Shown here piece after piece: positions 39,732 through 48,905 of a DNA stretch of 64,000 nucleotides (within the stretch, counting starts at the first letter, position 1; each line of letters opens with the position of its first letter). Position numbers and translations under genes: made by a program. The notes below the pieces were generated by a model. That model ran no database searches and was not told the origin of the DNA. It saw only the letters and a list, made by a program, of their open reading frames with translations. This stretch comes from Lentinus brumalis (Eukaryota; Basidiomycota; Agaricomycetes; Polyporales; Polyporaceae), in contig MARA01000002.1 of assembly GCA_001792895.1 (NCBI GenBank), positions 2,542,001 through 2,606,000 of the forward strand, written 5' to 3'.

Positions 39732-40086
39732 AATGGCGCATAGAGGACTCTTAAAGCTTCATGGAATTATGCTGTATCACGATGGAACGACTGTATTTTG
39801 ACGAACCCCTTTCACTCGCATTTTCACGATGGTCTTTTATTACCACATGTTCACTTGCTATCTGCCCCGCTATCTATGTCGCCTGGTCCTGCGCCTATAC
39901 ATGCATACAGACATCCTCTTAGTCTACCGTCGGTGTTGTATAGTATTGCTGCCATAACGCGCACGCTTCGTAATGACTAGTAGTTGCTATTGTTCCAACC
40001 GGCGTGGACTATCTCAGCGACTGCACAAATCGATGTGATCCTGGCCTGGTTGGGTAGCTGTGGTAGTACTTATATCACAAGTCCGG
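39732..40086. other. Convergent intergenic region
   Basis: 355 bp between the GPC1 stop and the stop of the F-box gene on the other strand. Nothing beyond 3' UTR sequence is apparent. Confidence 0.5.
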
Positions 40087-41677
40087 TCAGGCCCGGGCTC
40101 CAAGGGGGGCATCTGAATCACCCTCCGAATCGGTGTAGTCTACGTCAAATCTGCACCACCGTGCACCGGTCTTGTCAGCGAGAGCAAGCCCCAACTCGTG
40201 CAGCTTGAGCGCGACCGGAGGAGCAGTCCACACAGAGCGCTGATTATACTGCCACCTGTGCCAACAAACGAAGATTACGATCAACACCTGGCCAGCGCCG
40301 GCGAAGAGTACGGAAGGAAGGCGCTGACGTACGGGTTGATGGGCCAGTCGAAGTCACCGAGGATACGGACCTCCGCGAGGGCGGGGAGCTTGTCTTTGTG
40401 GTCGGAGAGGAAGCCGACGAATGGCATCCATGGCTCGCGTGGGTCGCGCGTCTCGATCCGCCCATCTCGGGACATATAGTAAACCATTGGAGATCGACGA
40501 GCGAGCGAGACCCCGGGCAAGGTGATACGCTCAAGGCGCGGGTGAAGGTTAGATTTGGAGAGGAACGGGATGCGAGCGGGCTAGCGTGGACGGCATTGGA
40601 TTCAGTACATTTGCAAGACCATCGGCGGGTAAGGAGAGACGTACGAGCCGGTCTTCGGTCTCGAGGCGCAGCTCGGTGATGTTCGGACAGTGGTCGAAGA
40701 TAGGCTGCTTGTAATCTTCCCTTCCGTGGCCTTGTATCGTGAGCACACTCAACTTGGCGCCGTGTACTTTGAGGAAGTCGTGGACGGTGACGGCCGCTTG
40801 GCTCGTGGCTTTGAAGCCGAACTCCCGCAGACGCGGAAGGCTGGAGTGTGGCAGTATCAGGATAGATCAGTCAATGGAGCTCCGGCGAATGGCCGCACGT
40901 ACTTCAAATCACGAAACAACTTTGTCAGCCCAAGACCAGGCTCGTAGAGGTGCAGACATTCCAGCTGGGGTAGGTCGACCTGTGGGGCCTCGCCAAGTCT
41001 TCCTGCACGTCCACCGGTGAGGACGACGCGCCGCAGATGAGGCAGCTTGAGGAACATGGACGGGGTAATCATGTCAGTCGGAACCAGACGCTGCTTCCGC
41101 ATGTCCGGAGGTGCTATTCGCTGCTCCAGCACCTCCAGCGGCACCACGCCATCCTCTTGGACGTAGAGGAGGAGGTAGGGGAAGACCTGTATGCCACAAT
41201 TCACCCGGACAAGATTGATCAAGGGCCCGAAGAATTGCTTGAACATCGCCCCGGGTTCGTCCGCGTGAGGGTCGGGGTCCACGTGCAACACGCGAACCAG
41301 TGCGGCGAGGTGGACATTCTTCTGGATGTGTCGGAGGAACCGCTCCGTGTTCCTCGGGTGGAGAAAGGGATGCGCATACAGATGCTCTAGTCCGATCCGC
41401 TTGAGACGCCTGTCAGCTAGAGCGCAGCGCGTATTTCAGACCGGATACCCACGTAGAATTGCTTGCAGACACGGAGGACCTCTAGCCCTGTGTCTAAAGG
41501 TGTTCGGTCAGCCCTATAAGCCCAGACTATGGTCTCGTAGTCGGCGTTGGGATCGTATTCGTCGTAATGAGTGGCAATCCAGAGGATACGAGCCCATATC
41601 TTGTCCGGCAACTTGGGCAGAGACGTAGGCTCTGGGATGATGACATCATGTTCTGGAAATGCGGCCAAGGAGACCAT
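40087..41677 (-). CDS. F-box-like protein
   Basis: Probably a substrate receptor for an SCF ubiquitin ligase. The ATG at 41677 starts MVSLAAFPEHDVIIPEPTSL; the F-box-like core is PKLPDKIWARILWIATHYDE, followed by LDTGLEVLRVCKQFYV, typical of Agaricomycete F-box families. Leu-rich segments follow: HLAALVRVLHVDPDPHADEP, LINLVRVNCGIQVFPYLLLY, LPHLRRVVLTGGRAGRLGEA, LPQLECLHLYEPGLGLTKLF, DHCPNITELRLETEDR and HPRLERITLPGVSLA. The last junction, PINP-WQYNQRSVWTAPP, is secure, and the protein ends DSEGDSDAPLGARA at the TGA 40089-40087. Its substrate is unknown. The ATG lies only 18 bp after the preceding stop, so it may be part of a longer gene with the next entry. Confidence 0.7.
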
Positions 41678-41695
41678 GCTCCAGTCGCAAGGAGG

Positions 41696-42631
41696 TTAGT
41701 TTGACGACGTTCGCGGACGTCGCAATGATACGCACTCTTTGCCTTCTCCCAGAAAAAGCTTCTCCCGAACGCCAATGAACTCAGCGCCCCAATTCGGTAG
41801 GTCGCACGACAGCCAATCCTTCCCGTTCCGGATCTGGAGCACCTTGAGCGTAGGTCGTTCCAGAATGGGCCGAAGTACGTCGTCCAGCCACTCGAAAGTC
41901 AAATCATCCGAGTCGAAGTCTATATTGCAGCTGGCGTACTCGACCTGCGGCAGCGCGAACAAGCTCTCTAAGAGCTCGTGAGGGATGGGAAATACGGGGC
42001 CGACGTCGACTCGTCCCTGAGACGAGAGAGAGGAACCCTCGGATGAGTCTGGTGGTGCTGCAAGGGCAATTGGGAAACGTACCAATCAGGACCATCCGGG
42101 GGCAGCGTGTGCTATGGCATCACATAGAGCATGGACACGTGCAGGTGGTGGGATGTCATGCTTCACAAAGGGGCACCCGTCCAAGAAGAGTCTGGAAGGG
42201 TTGACCTGCTCCAAAGACTCTAGCAAATTGTCGAGGCGGTCGTCAATTGAGACGTCGAAGCCCAGAAAGAGCTCCGTAATGTGCGAGCCCGCGGTGCTGA
42301 GAATCCTCCCCAGCTCGGGAGTATAACCGCTGTCAACGCGCAGACGGCGCAGGTAGCACGCCAGCTTCTCGCCGCCGTGGTCTTGGCATATCGCGTCGCA
42401 GAATCCGCGTACCTGCTCCGTCGTCCGTAGAATTGCGGCCTCATACAGGTAGGGCTTTCCCACGCGGTACCATTGCGACGAGGTTGCCAAGATGCGGTGC
42501 AGATGCAGAAGCCGAGTCCCAGCGTATGTCTGCGGTGTGCGCCATGCTCTGAACGTCTCTTCAGATATGGTCAGCGCGAGGTGCAGGACCTGGTCCACAA
42601 TTTCATCCGGGAGTAGGAGAGGTGGCGGCAT
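41696..42631 (-). CDS. F-box-like protein, possibly the 5' part of the next gene
   Basis: The ATG at 42631 opens MPPPLLLPDEIVDQVLHLAL, an F-box-like start, then RILATSSQWYRVGKPYLYEA and YLRRLRVDSGYTPELGRILS. The Leu-rich part is ITELFLGFDVSIDDRLDNLL and NPSRLFLDGCPFVKHDIPPP. A TGA at 42086-42088 would end it after APGWS, but a second coding-like block from about 42060 to 41720 continues the same style (IPHELLESLFALPQVEYASC, DDVLRPILERPTLKVLQIRN). Joining them needs a donor upstream of the TGA; GTGATG within the ALCDAI codons fits in phase but is weak. The block then either stops at 41696 or splices through GTGCGT...CTGGAG into the following F-box gene. Boundaries are uncertain, and it may be a decaying copy. 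Confidence 0.5.
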
Positions 42632-42857
42632 GTCTGCTGATCATATCGACATGAGAAAAAGGTAGAAAACATTCAGTTTCTGTAATGCTTTCATGAATGG
42701 TGCACTAACCAGTGTCGACGTTGCAGGGAGAAAGAATAAATTGACAGCCATGCTCTGGCGCTTATATATCTCGTTTGGTCTGGCCACAGGCGCCCGCAAC
42801 ACGGTCGAGTAAGGTCGAGTTCTCCTGGGCCCATCAAGGCAGACAAAAATCGAAGTA

Positions 42858-44432
42858 TCATTCTAGCCCCGCTACGCGATTGCCATCCACGTCGAACTGC
42901 TCCCATTTGCGCCCACTAACGACCCAGCCTGCGAAAGGCCCACCTGGACCTTTGAGCGCTAGCTTCGCCGCGGTGCAGCCGGACTCCATCTGCTTGCTGT
43001 CGTAGTACGTCCTCACCCTTGATATGTGGTTACATGCGTTGGTCAAACAGATCTCAAGACGGAACAAAGCGTATGAACGTACGATTGCACAGATATACCT
43101 GCTTTAGCAGCAGCTTCCTTGAAGACACCGTATAAACAGAGCTTCGACAATAGAGGCCTATGCACGTCTGTGAGGATCCTAAAAGCAAATCGGGGCGTCG
43201 ACAGACCTACCTGAACTTCGGGTTGTGACGATGCTTGGGCGGAACCCCGCGGCGTATGCCATTAATCAGGGCTTCGCTTGGCCTTGGTGAATCTGCGATA
43301 TAGCAAAGTGCTATGCCAAAGTTCAGGTATCGTACGAACATCATCCAAAGCATACTCACAGTCATTGCAGCCACCGGTAGCACCTGCAAGCGCGACTTTC
43401 GAGTGGACAAAGACAGTCGACGTGAACTCGATCAGAGGGTCATTCAGCCGAAATGGTGCTGGGAGTCCTACATATCACCGATGTCATCAGTACTGCACAT
43501 ATGCCTCCTCGTCGCTACACCTACCAGCAATTGGCCGCAGTCTGCCATAGAGCGCTCTTGTGCAGTCTTCGAGGACCACATCGTGCATAGAAGGTTCAAC
43601 TTCGCCGATGATGACTCGGTTGATGTAAATAGGCTGCAGGAGTCTCGACGCCAAGGCACCTTGAATGCCCAGGACATTCCAGGATGCGATCTTGTCGCTA
43701 CAAGACATGGAGAGGGTTGGAGGCGAGTCGGCGCGTCCCGGCTTGGTCCGCATGACGCCATAGAGGGAGTAGTTGTCACGACCTCTGGAGGCGGTGTTTG
43801 GCGCGAGCGCAGCAAACTGTGAGGAGTCCTTCAGCGCGGCCATCTGTGGGTCCTGGAACGACGCCAGGTACCGAGTAGAAGCATCTCCGCCTGGGGCTCC
43901 GATGGTGAGTGAGACATAGCGAGGATGGACAGGGGACGACAAACGGCATACAGGGAACAGTGGAGATGTACATGTTGAGAGTCGTTCCCGTGTTCAGGGC
44001 GTACTTCCCATCTCCTTGGCGGCATATCCATGAAGATGCGGGTTCCGGAGCGGTACAGCTTCGCGCAATCTCCTCCAGGAACCAGCGCACCGCACCCCTC
44101 CGAGCAAGGACTTCCGCGTGACTGTCATGCAGTGCGTCCCCGGACTCTGGCAGACGGGCGGCGGGCAGACATTTAGAACCCGTCCCGAGGGAGATGAGCT
44201 TCAGCTCCTCCGAGTTCTGTAGGACGAAGCCAGCCAAAATTGTGAATTGGCCATCGGGTGGACGGAAGTTCAGTTTCGAGTATGCCGACAGCACCAGTGT
44301 AGCGACAGCATCAGCAGAGGCGTGCACCATGCATGAGATCCGAGCACTGAGCAGGAACGACTTCGGAGCGTCGGAGCGGAGGAAGAGTGACGGTGGGGCC
44401 GTGACGGCGGTGGTAGCGATTGTGTGACCCAT
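42858..44432 (-). CDS. TAD1: tRNA-specific adenosine deaminase 1 (ADAT1/TAD1)
   Basis: Zinc enzyme that converts A37 to inosine in tRNA-Ala. The ATG at 44432-44430 gives [40 protein letters not shown] and [20 protein letters not shown] precede the catalytic [20 protein letters not shown] (zinc His plus proton-shuttling Glu). [19 protein letters not shown] supplies one zinc Cys; a phase-1 intron splits its Cys codon. [20 protein letters not shown] has the second zinc Cys, then [20 protein letters not shown] and [11 protein letters not shown], the ADAR-type deaminase order. The C-terminus is [40 protein letters not shown] and [20 protein letters not shown], ending at 42858. All catalytic residues are present. 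Confidence 0.94.
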
Positions 44433-44691
44433 GACAGCAGGCGCTCATGGCAGGCACAACCGGATGGAGCTCTTGAGCTTGACCACGACTCATGCCATGC
44501 CAGGCCCTGGTCCGCAGTGCCTGTAGCCACTGCCCCATGGCCCCATGCCCCACTGACGTCCATCTCGCACAATCGCATAAGAGCAGCTCCAGTGGTCGCC
44601 ACCGATCGCAAGAACATCCCGAACTTCATACTGTATCCGCAGCCACACACATATCCTCAGCCGAATCTCAACCGATACCAACATCACTATA

Positions 44692-45116
44692 ATGCCACTT
44701 TTTGGTCACCGTAGTACCACGACTACCCGGGGCACGACGTCCACTCGTCGACGCACCGGTCGCTTCTTCGGCAGGAAGGACCCAGACCGCGTCGCCGGAG
44801 GCTATAGTGCGTCCTGCTTCCCTTCTCTGCGCGAAGCACACAACTGACGAGCTGCACGACAGAGGCCGCCCTGTCGAACCCCAACACCACCCGTTCGGGC
44901 AGGAAGCATGCCAAACACGAGCTGAAGGCGATGGTGCGTAGCTTCACGCGACCGTTCCTGTGGTCGCTGGCCTGCTCTGGAGTGTATGAGGCTGACGTGC
45001 ATACGCAGGGTCGAGGCAAAGAGGCTCGTGTGCCCCTCATGACGAAGATCAAGCGCAGCTTGGGCATCCATAGCACTCCGCGTCGCGAGAGGAAGACCCT
45101 GCATAGGGGTTTGTAG
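44692..45116 (+). CDS. Small basic conserved fungal protein
   Basis: 97 residues from three exons: 44692-44806, 44863-44933 and 45009-45116. It begins MPLFGHRSTTTTRGTTSTRR, an Arg/Thr-rich stretch, then TGRFFGRKDPDRVAGGYKAA, LSNPNTTRSGRKHAKHELKA and MGRGKEARVPLMTKIKRSLG, ending STPRRERKTLHRGL. All three junctions are in phase with standard GTGCGT donors. The RKDPDRVAGGYKAAL..P.TT core looks like a small conserved protein of basidiomycetes that I remember only as hypothetical; no function is known to me. High Arg/Lys content would allow nucleic-acid binding, which is speculation. It is divergent from TAD1, 259 bp apart. Confidence 0.75.
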
Positions 45117-45597
45117 GACCTCGGACGGAATTAACGACAGCGACGATACCGTGGTACCCTATGTCCCGCAGACAGGACAGGACAGGACTCTTAGCTTGTA
45201 ATATGTGTATCAATAGCGAATACCCAGCTCATCCCGAGCACATGTATCGTGTCTTGTCTCCTCGACATTGGAACGTCGATGTCGGTCAAGTGATCGCACG
45301 ATGGATATTGAAGCGCGAGTTCATTGGCTATGATATGTTACATATGCCGTCGACGTGAGAGACTATGCTACCGTGATGGGTCATGAAGGAGAAGTGAAGT
45401 ATGTAATAAACAAACCAAAGCGATACGTTGCCCAGTGCGCGCCCAGCCTGCAGGCGCGCCTTCTCAAAGGAGTTCATGGAGTGTTCTGGGCAATGTTCGG
45501 CATACGTAGAGGATAGCGAGGATAGCAAGCGATAGAGATAGCGAATACGGATAGCATGGAGCAGGAGAGAAGGGGGAGGGGCACTTTCCACAGCCCT
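45117..45597. other. Convergent intergenic region with GATA-rich tract
   Basis: About 480 bp between the small basic gene and the stop of the next minus-strand gene. It contains a GATAGC/GATAG-rich tract; otherwise nothing is supported. Confidence 0.5.
45508..45560. repeat. Imperfect GATAGC-rich repeat
   Basis: Six GATA cores occur within about 50 bp (GGATAGCGAGGATAGC, CGATAGAGATAGCG, GGATAGC). The spacing is irregular (4-10 bp), so it looks like a decayed short tandem repeat rather than a promoter cluster. It lies 3' of both flanking genes. Confidence 0.6.
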
Positions 45598-46586
45598 TCA
45601 GCTGGTGGAGAGGACAGGCTGCCAGGTGCCCGGGGAGATCTCCTCCAGGTGGTAGAGGATCACACGGTCCCACGATACTGGGATCATGTTTGCCTGTGCA
45701 AATGAAGATGAGCGTGAGTGGCGTAGTTCTAGCACGGGACAGCCCTGCGGCTGCGGTTGCATTGCGCGAAAGGCATGCTTACCTGCAGGAAGTGCACGCA
45801 TGCTCGTGCGATTCTCCGTGCCAGGGTCTGCAGCTCGACATGGCCGTCGTAGCTATCGGCCGGCAGCTCATACGTCATCGAGTTGTATCCCGTCCACTGA
45901 GCACAGTGCCCGTCAGCTACACGCTCGCGTGACAGAAATGACTTCGACACTCACCCTGACTTTGAGGATGATACGACCCCGTGCGTCCGCGTTCAGGTCG
46001 TAGAGGCTGTATTCGTGGTTGCTGGCGAGGTGTGCGTCGGACATGGCCTCTCCGAGGGTGATCCCGCTGCGGAAACCACCCTTGCGCTTGAACTTGACGA
46101 CCGTTGAGCTCGCTCGACGGTAATCGCCAAGAGCGGGCCGACCCATGCGCGAGAGCGAGCGCGACATGGAACGGGACATGGAGCGGGACATGGAGTTGCG
46201 ACGGTGGCGCATGCCATGCTGGCCACCCGAATAGTATGGATCTCTGATGTCGAGGTCATCGTACGCTGTCCGCGCCGGTCAGATTGACTTGTCTGCAGAG
46301 AGGGGGGAAACGCACCTCTGCCAAACTGGCTAACAGAGCGCTGAGGTGTGAATGCGGGGTATACACCTTGAGGAGCGTAACCAGGCTGCACTCTTGTCAG
46401 TATGCCGTCCATCACGCGCGACCGACCGACTGTACTCACGTCTGAGTAGACGGCGCCACCGTACGCAGGGTCCTGGTACCCGTATTCCGTCGGGTGGACG
46501 CCATAAACGGGTCCATGGGAGAGCGAGTGCTGGAGGGGGTAGCCGAATTGGTTGTTGTAACCGGTGTCGTACGTCGTGTACGCCAT
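45598..46586 (-). CDS. Unrecognised Tyr/Gly-rich and MSRS-repeat protein
   Basis: Not recognised with confidence. Exon 1 (46586-46440) encodes a Tyr/Gly/Gln-rich start, MAYTTYDTGYNNQFGYPLQH, and YGYQDPAYGGAVYSD; exon 2 gives PGYAPQGVYPAFTPQRSVSQ. The next exon has YDDLDIRDPYYSGGQHGMRH and a run of MSRS units. Then comes what looks like a folded domain: VVKFKRKGGFRSGITLGEAM, EYSLYDLNADARGRIILKVR, WTGYNSMTYELPADSYDGHV, ELQTLARRIARACVHFLQ and MIPVSWDRVILYHLEEISPG, ending WQPVLSTS at 45598. The N-terminus resembles low-complexity protein-interaction tails. A TATAAGA-like sequence lies about 95 bp upstream of the ATG (near 46680). About four introns. Confidence 0.8.
46145..46195 (-). repeat. 12-bp in-frame tandem repeat (MSRS units)
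   Basis: Four units of a 12-bp repeat (plus strand CATGGAGCGGGA with variants) encode successive M-S-R-S units, the last one diverged to LSRM. The units stay in frame in the Arg/Ser-rich linker. Confidence 0.8.
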
Positions 46587-48356
46587 AGTTTAATGCTTGA
46601 AGGGAGAGGTCAGAGGCACGAGAGCAAAAATACGTGGGGGGCTTGCGCAGGAGAAAGCGGTGGTCGTATATCGAGGGTCTTATAGGCATGGGCCACAGCA
46701 ACACGCCCAACACGCTGCAGAGGGGGATCCACATTCCGCAGGCGCCCTACCTCGAGGCTCGGATGGAGGAAGAATGCAAGGACAATCGAGCATCGCAGAT
46801 TGTTCGCTCAACATGCACCTGATGGATACGCACGCACAGAACCAGGGCGATGCGCTGGCGCTCATGCAGATACACAGAGATGGCCGGAAATGCACAGAAT
46901 CGCAGGTATTCGCGCACCCTACGCCCTGTGAGCGAGCGGATTGGCGGTGGCCTGCGCTCGCTCAGCTAAGCTACATAGCTGGTATGAGATCGTTGCCACC
47001 TGTGGAATATCACGCTGGTCAGGCGAGAAGCTGGGTGAGGCGAACGTACTGGGCAATTGACCGATATGGGAGAAGGCGCGAATCAGAGTGCCTGCGGATA
47101 TGAAGAAGTCATTCATTGAAGGTCAGTCGGCACGATACCTGCTGGAGAACACGCCCACTGGATCCGCTCGTATCCACATCACCCTACCTCTCCGGCGTGC
47201 CAAGCTGGGTCACAACTGCTGGCAGACAGTCGGGGTCCATCCGAAGAGTTCACATGAGGAGAATGCATAGCAAACATGGCAGGAGGCGGCCTCCCACGCG
47301 AGGACCTTCTGAGTTTTGTGGCCGGAGGTAGTTGTGGCGAACAAAGCAAGGTTTGGTATCAGACCACGGAGGAAGCGGTCACGATGAGATCGAAGCTGTG
47401 CAGCAACCACCGCGGAGGCGCGGCCCTGTCACTCCTGCCAAATTGACCAACCTTCTTACCGTCACCGTCGACACCACGGCTGGAACCACCCTTCACCGCA
47501 GGACTACCAGGGGACGCGAGTAGGTAAGTACACGTAAAACGCAGGCGTCCCCCTGCTCAGCCGACGGACCTCACCGTGCAGCTGTAGATTAACCTTCCGT
47601 GGCGAAATACTATGCAGCCAACCAAACGTTTGCTCTGAGCCTGCCGTGGGTGTGGCCGCAATCCGCCTCCAAACCCTCCTTGATTTATACGGTATTCCAG
47701 ATGTGATCGGACTGTGGTCTCGCCGCGCGCGAGTTGCGAGGCAACCGCAGGACGATGAGCGCGTCTTGCATTCGTGCAGAGTTGGACTCTTGCCCCAGCG
47801 GCCGCCCTCGACTCCATACGCGGATCATCGCGCTCACCCGTGCTCTAACGGACATAACAATGCATTGAGAGGGTCTCAATCTCACACACCCGATGCGAAG
47901 CCGCAACACGGCATCCCAACCGCGAGGCCCTGCTGGATCTTCCCACCTGCGCGCAAACAGTGCAGCCAGCACGCGTTTCTCACCTCCAGAGCGAAGAGCA
48001 TTGACCTCGCAGATCCCAGAGCGGTCGTTCGAGAGCGACTCGGGCGAGAATGAGTCCAGGTCATACCGCGCGCACAACATGTTTCCACTGGACTACTTCG
48101 TGATACCACACTGGCAAAATCAGGGCTACATACTGATAGCGACGCTAGACGCGTGTTTTGAGTATGTGGATAGGACTGGACGCGTCGTAGACAAGAAACA
48201 CGTTCACATTAGTAGTATATACATACATTGCGTCATCGCGACGCGCACTTTAAACTCCAAGAACCCCTCCGCCTTCCGGTCGTCCAATCCATCCAACTGC
48301 CTGGCGCGCCATAGGGATATCGTACAGTAGAAGTACAGAGGCGAGGACCGCCATGT
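46587..48356. other. Intergenic region, about 1.8 kb
   Basis: Upstream of one minus-strand gene and downstream of another. The first 150 bp hold the promoter of the MSRS-repeat gene. A plus-strand frame at 47332-47523 (ending VTVDTTAGTTLHRRTTRGRE) has a coding-like composition but no convincing start or splice structure. No gene is called. Confidence 0.45.
46676..46684 (-). promoter_or_regulatory. TATA-like element of the MSRS-repeat gene
   Basis: The minus strand reads CCTATAAGA about 95 bp before the ATG at 46586. The spacing is plausible for a fungal TATA box with a short 5' UTR; no other evidence. Confidence 0.35.
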
Positions 48357-48905
48357 TCAAGACGTGCGTCGAGTGAGGCAGCGCTTCAAGGAGCGCAGCC
48401 TTGCCATGGTCTTCGCGATGAACGCGTCGAGCCGCCGTGTAATGCGGGACTATAGCAGACGCGTCGGTGCAGTTGCGAGATGGGTGATGAGCTCACGCAC
48501 CTGAGCCCACAACCCCGTCCGAAAGATGCGGCTGTATCCTTGTCGTTGAATGCCGCTAACGTCGACTCGTTCCGGGAACGCGAGCTCTGGGGCTTGGACA
48601 TCTGGCGGTGACGGCAGCTTGCGCAGATGGTCCAGAGCGGGGAGGGAGTCGATGCTGTCGACATGATCGGAGGACGAGTGAATGAACGTGTCGCTTTCGT
48701 CGGCCTCAGAAGACAGGCGAAGACGCTTCATAATGGGTCGTAATCGAAGAGCGGGGCGACGACAGGAAGCACATACCATGTAGAAGCGGTTCTGTGAGGG
48801 AAAGAAGTCATACACGTCGTATTCTTCCTCTTCGTCGTGCGCCGTTGTAAAAGTGCGGCGGCGGGGCGGGAGGGACTCGTGCATGGCGGAGGGCTCGTAC
48901 GACAT
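48357..48905 (-). CDS. Hypothetical protein, small and charged
   Basis: Not recognised. The ATG at 48905-48903 gives MSYEPSAMHESLPPRRRTFT, then HDEEEEYDVYDFFPSQNRFY, and after an intron KRLRLSSEADESDTFIHSSS, DHVDSIDSLPALDHLRKLPS, PELAFPERVDVSGIQRQGYS and RIFRTGLWAQ. From there either the frame runs on to a stop at 48450, or a GTGCGT...CTATAG intron of about 51 nt leads to SRITRRLDAFIAKTMARLRS and a stop at 48357-48359; I prefer the second because donor and acceptor are good and in phase. Acidic first half, basic second half. A Leu-rich stretch could be a short helix. Confidence is limited by the lack of any family match. Confidence 0.5.

Noticed and set aside
47276..47523. Small plus-strand frames with coding-like ends
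   Set aside because: No agreement on frame, no good splice pair and no family; too weak to call.
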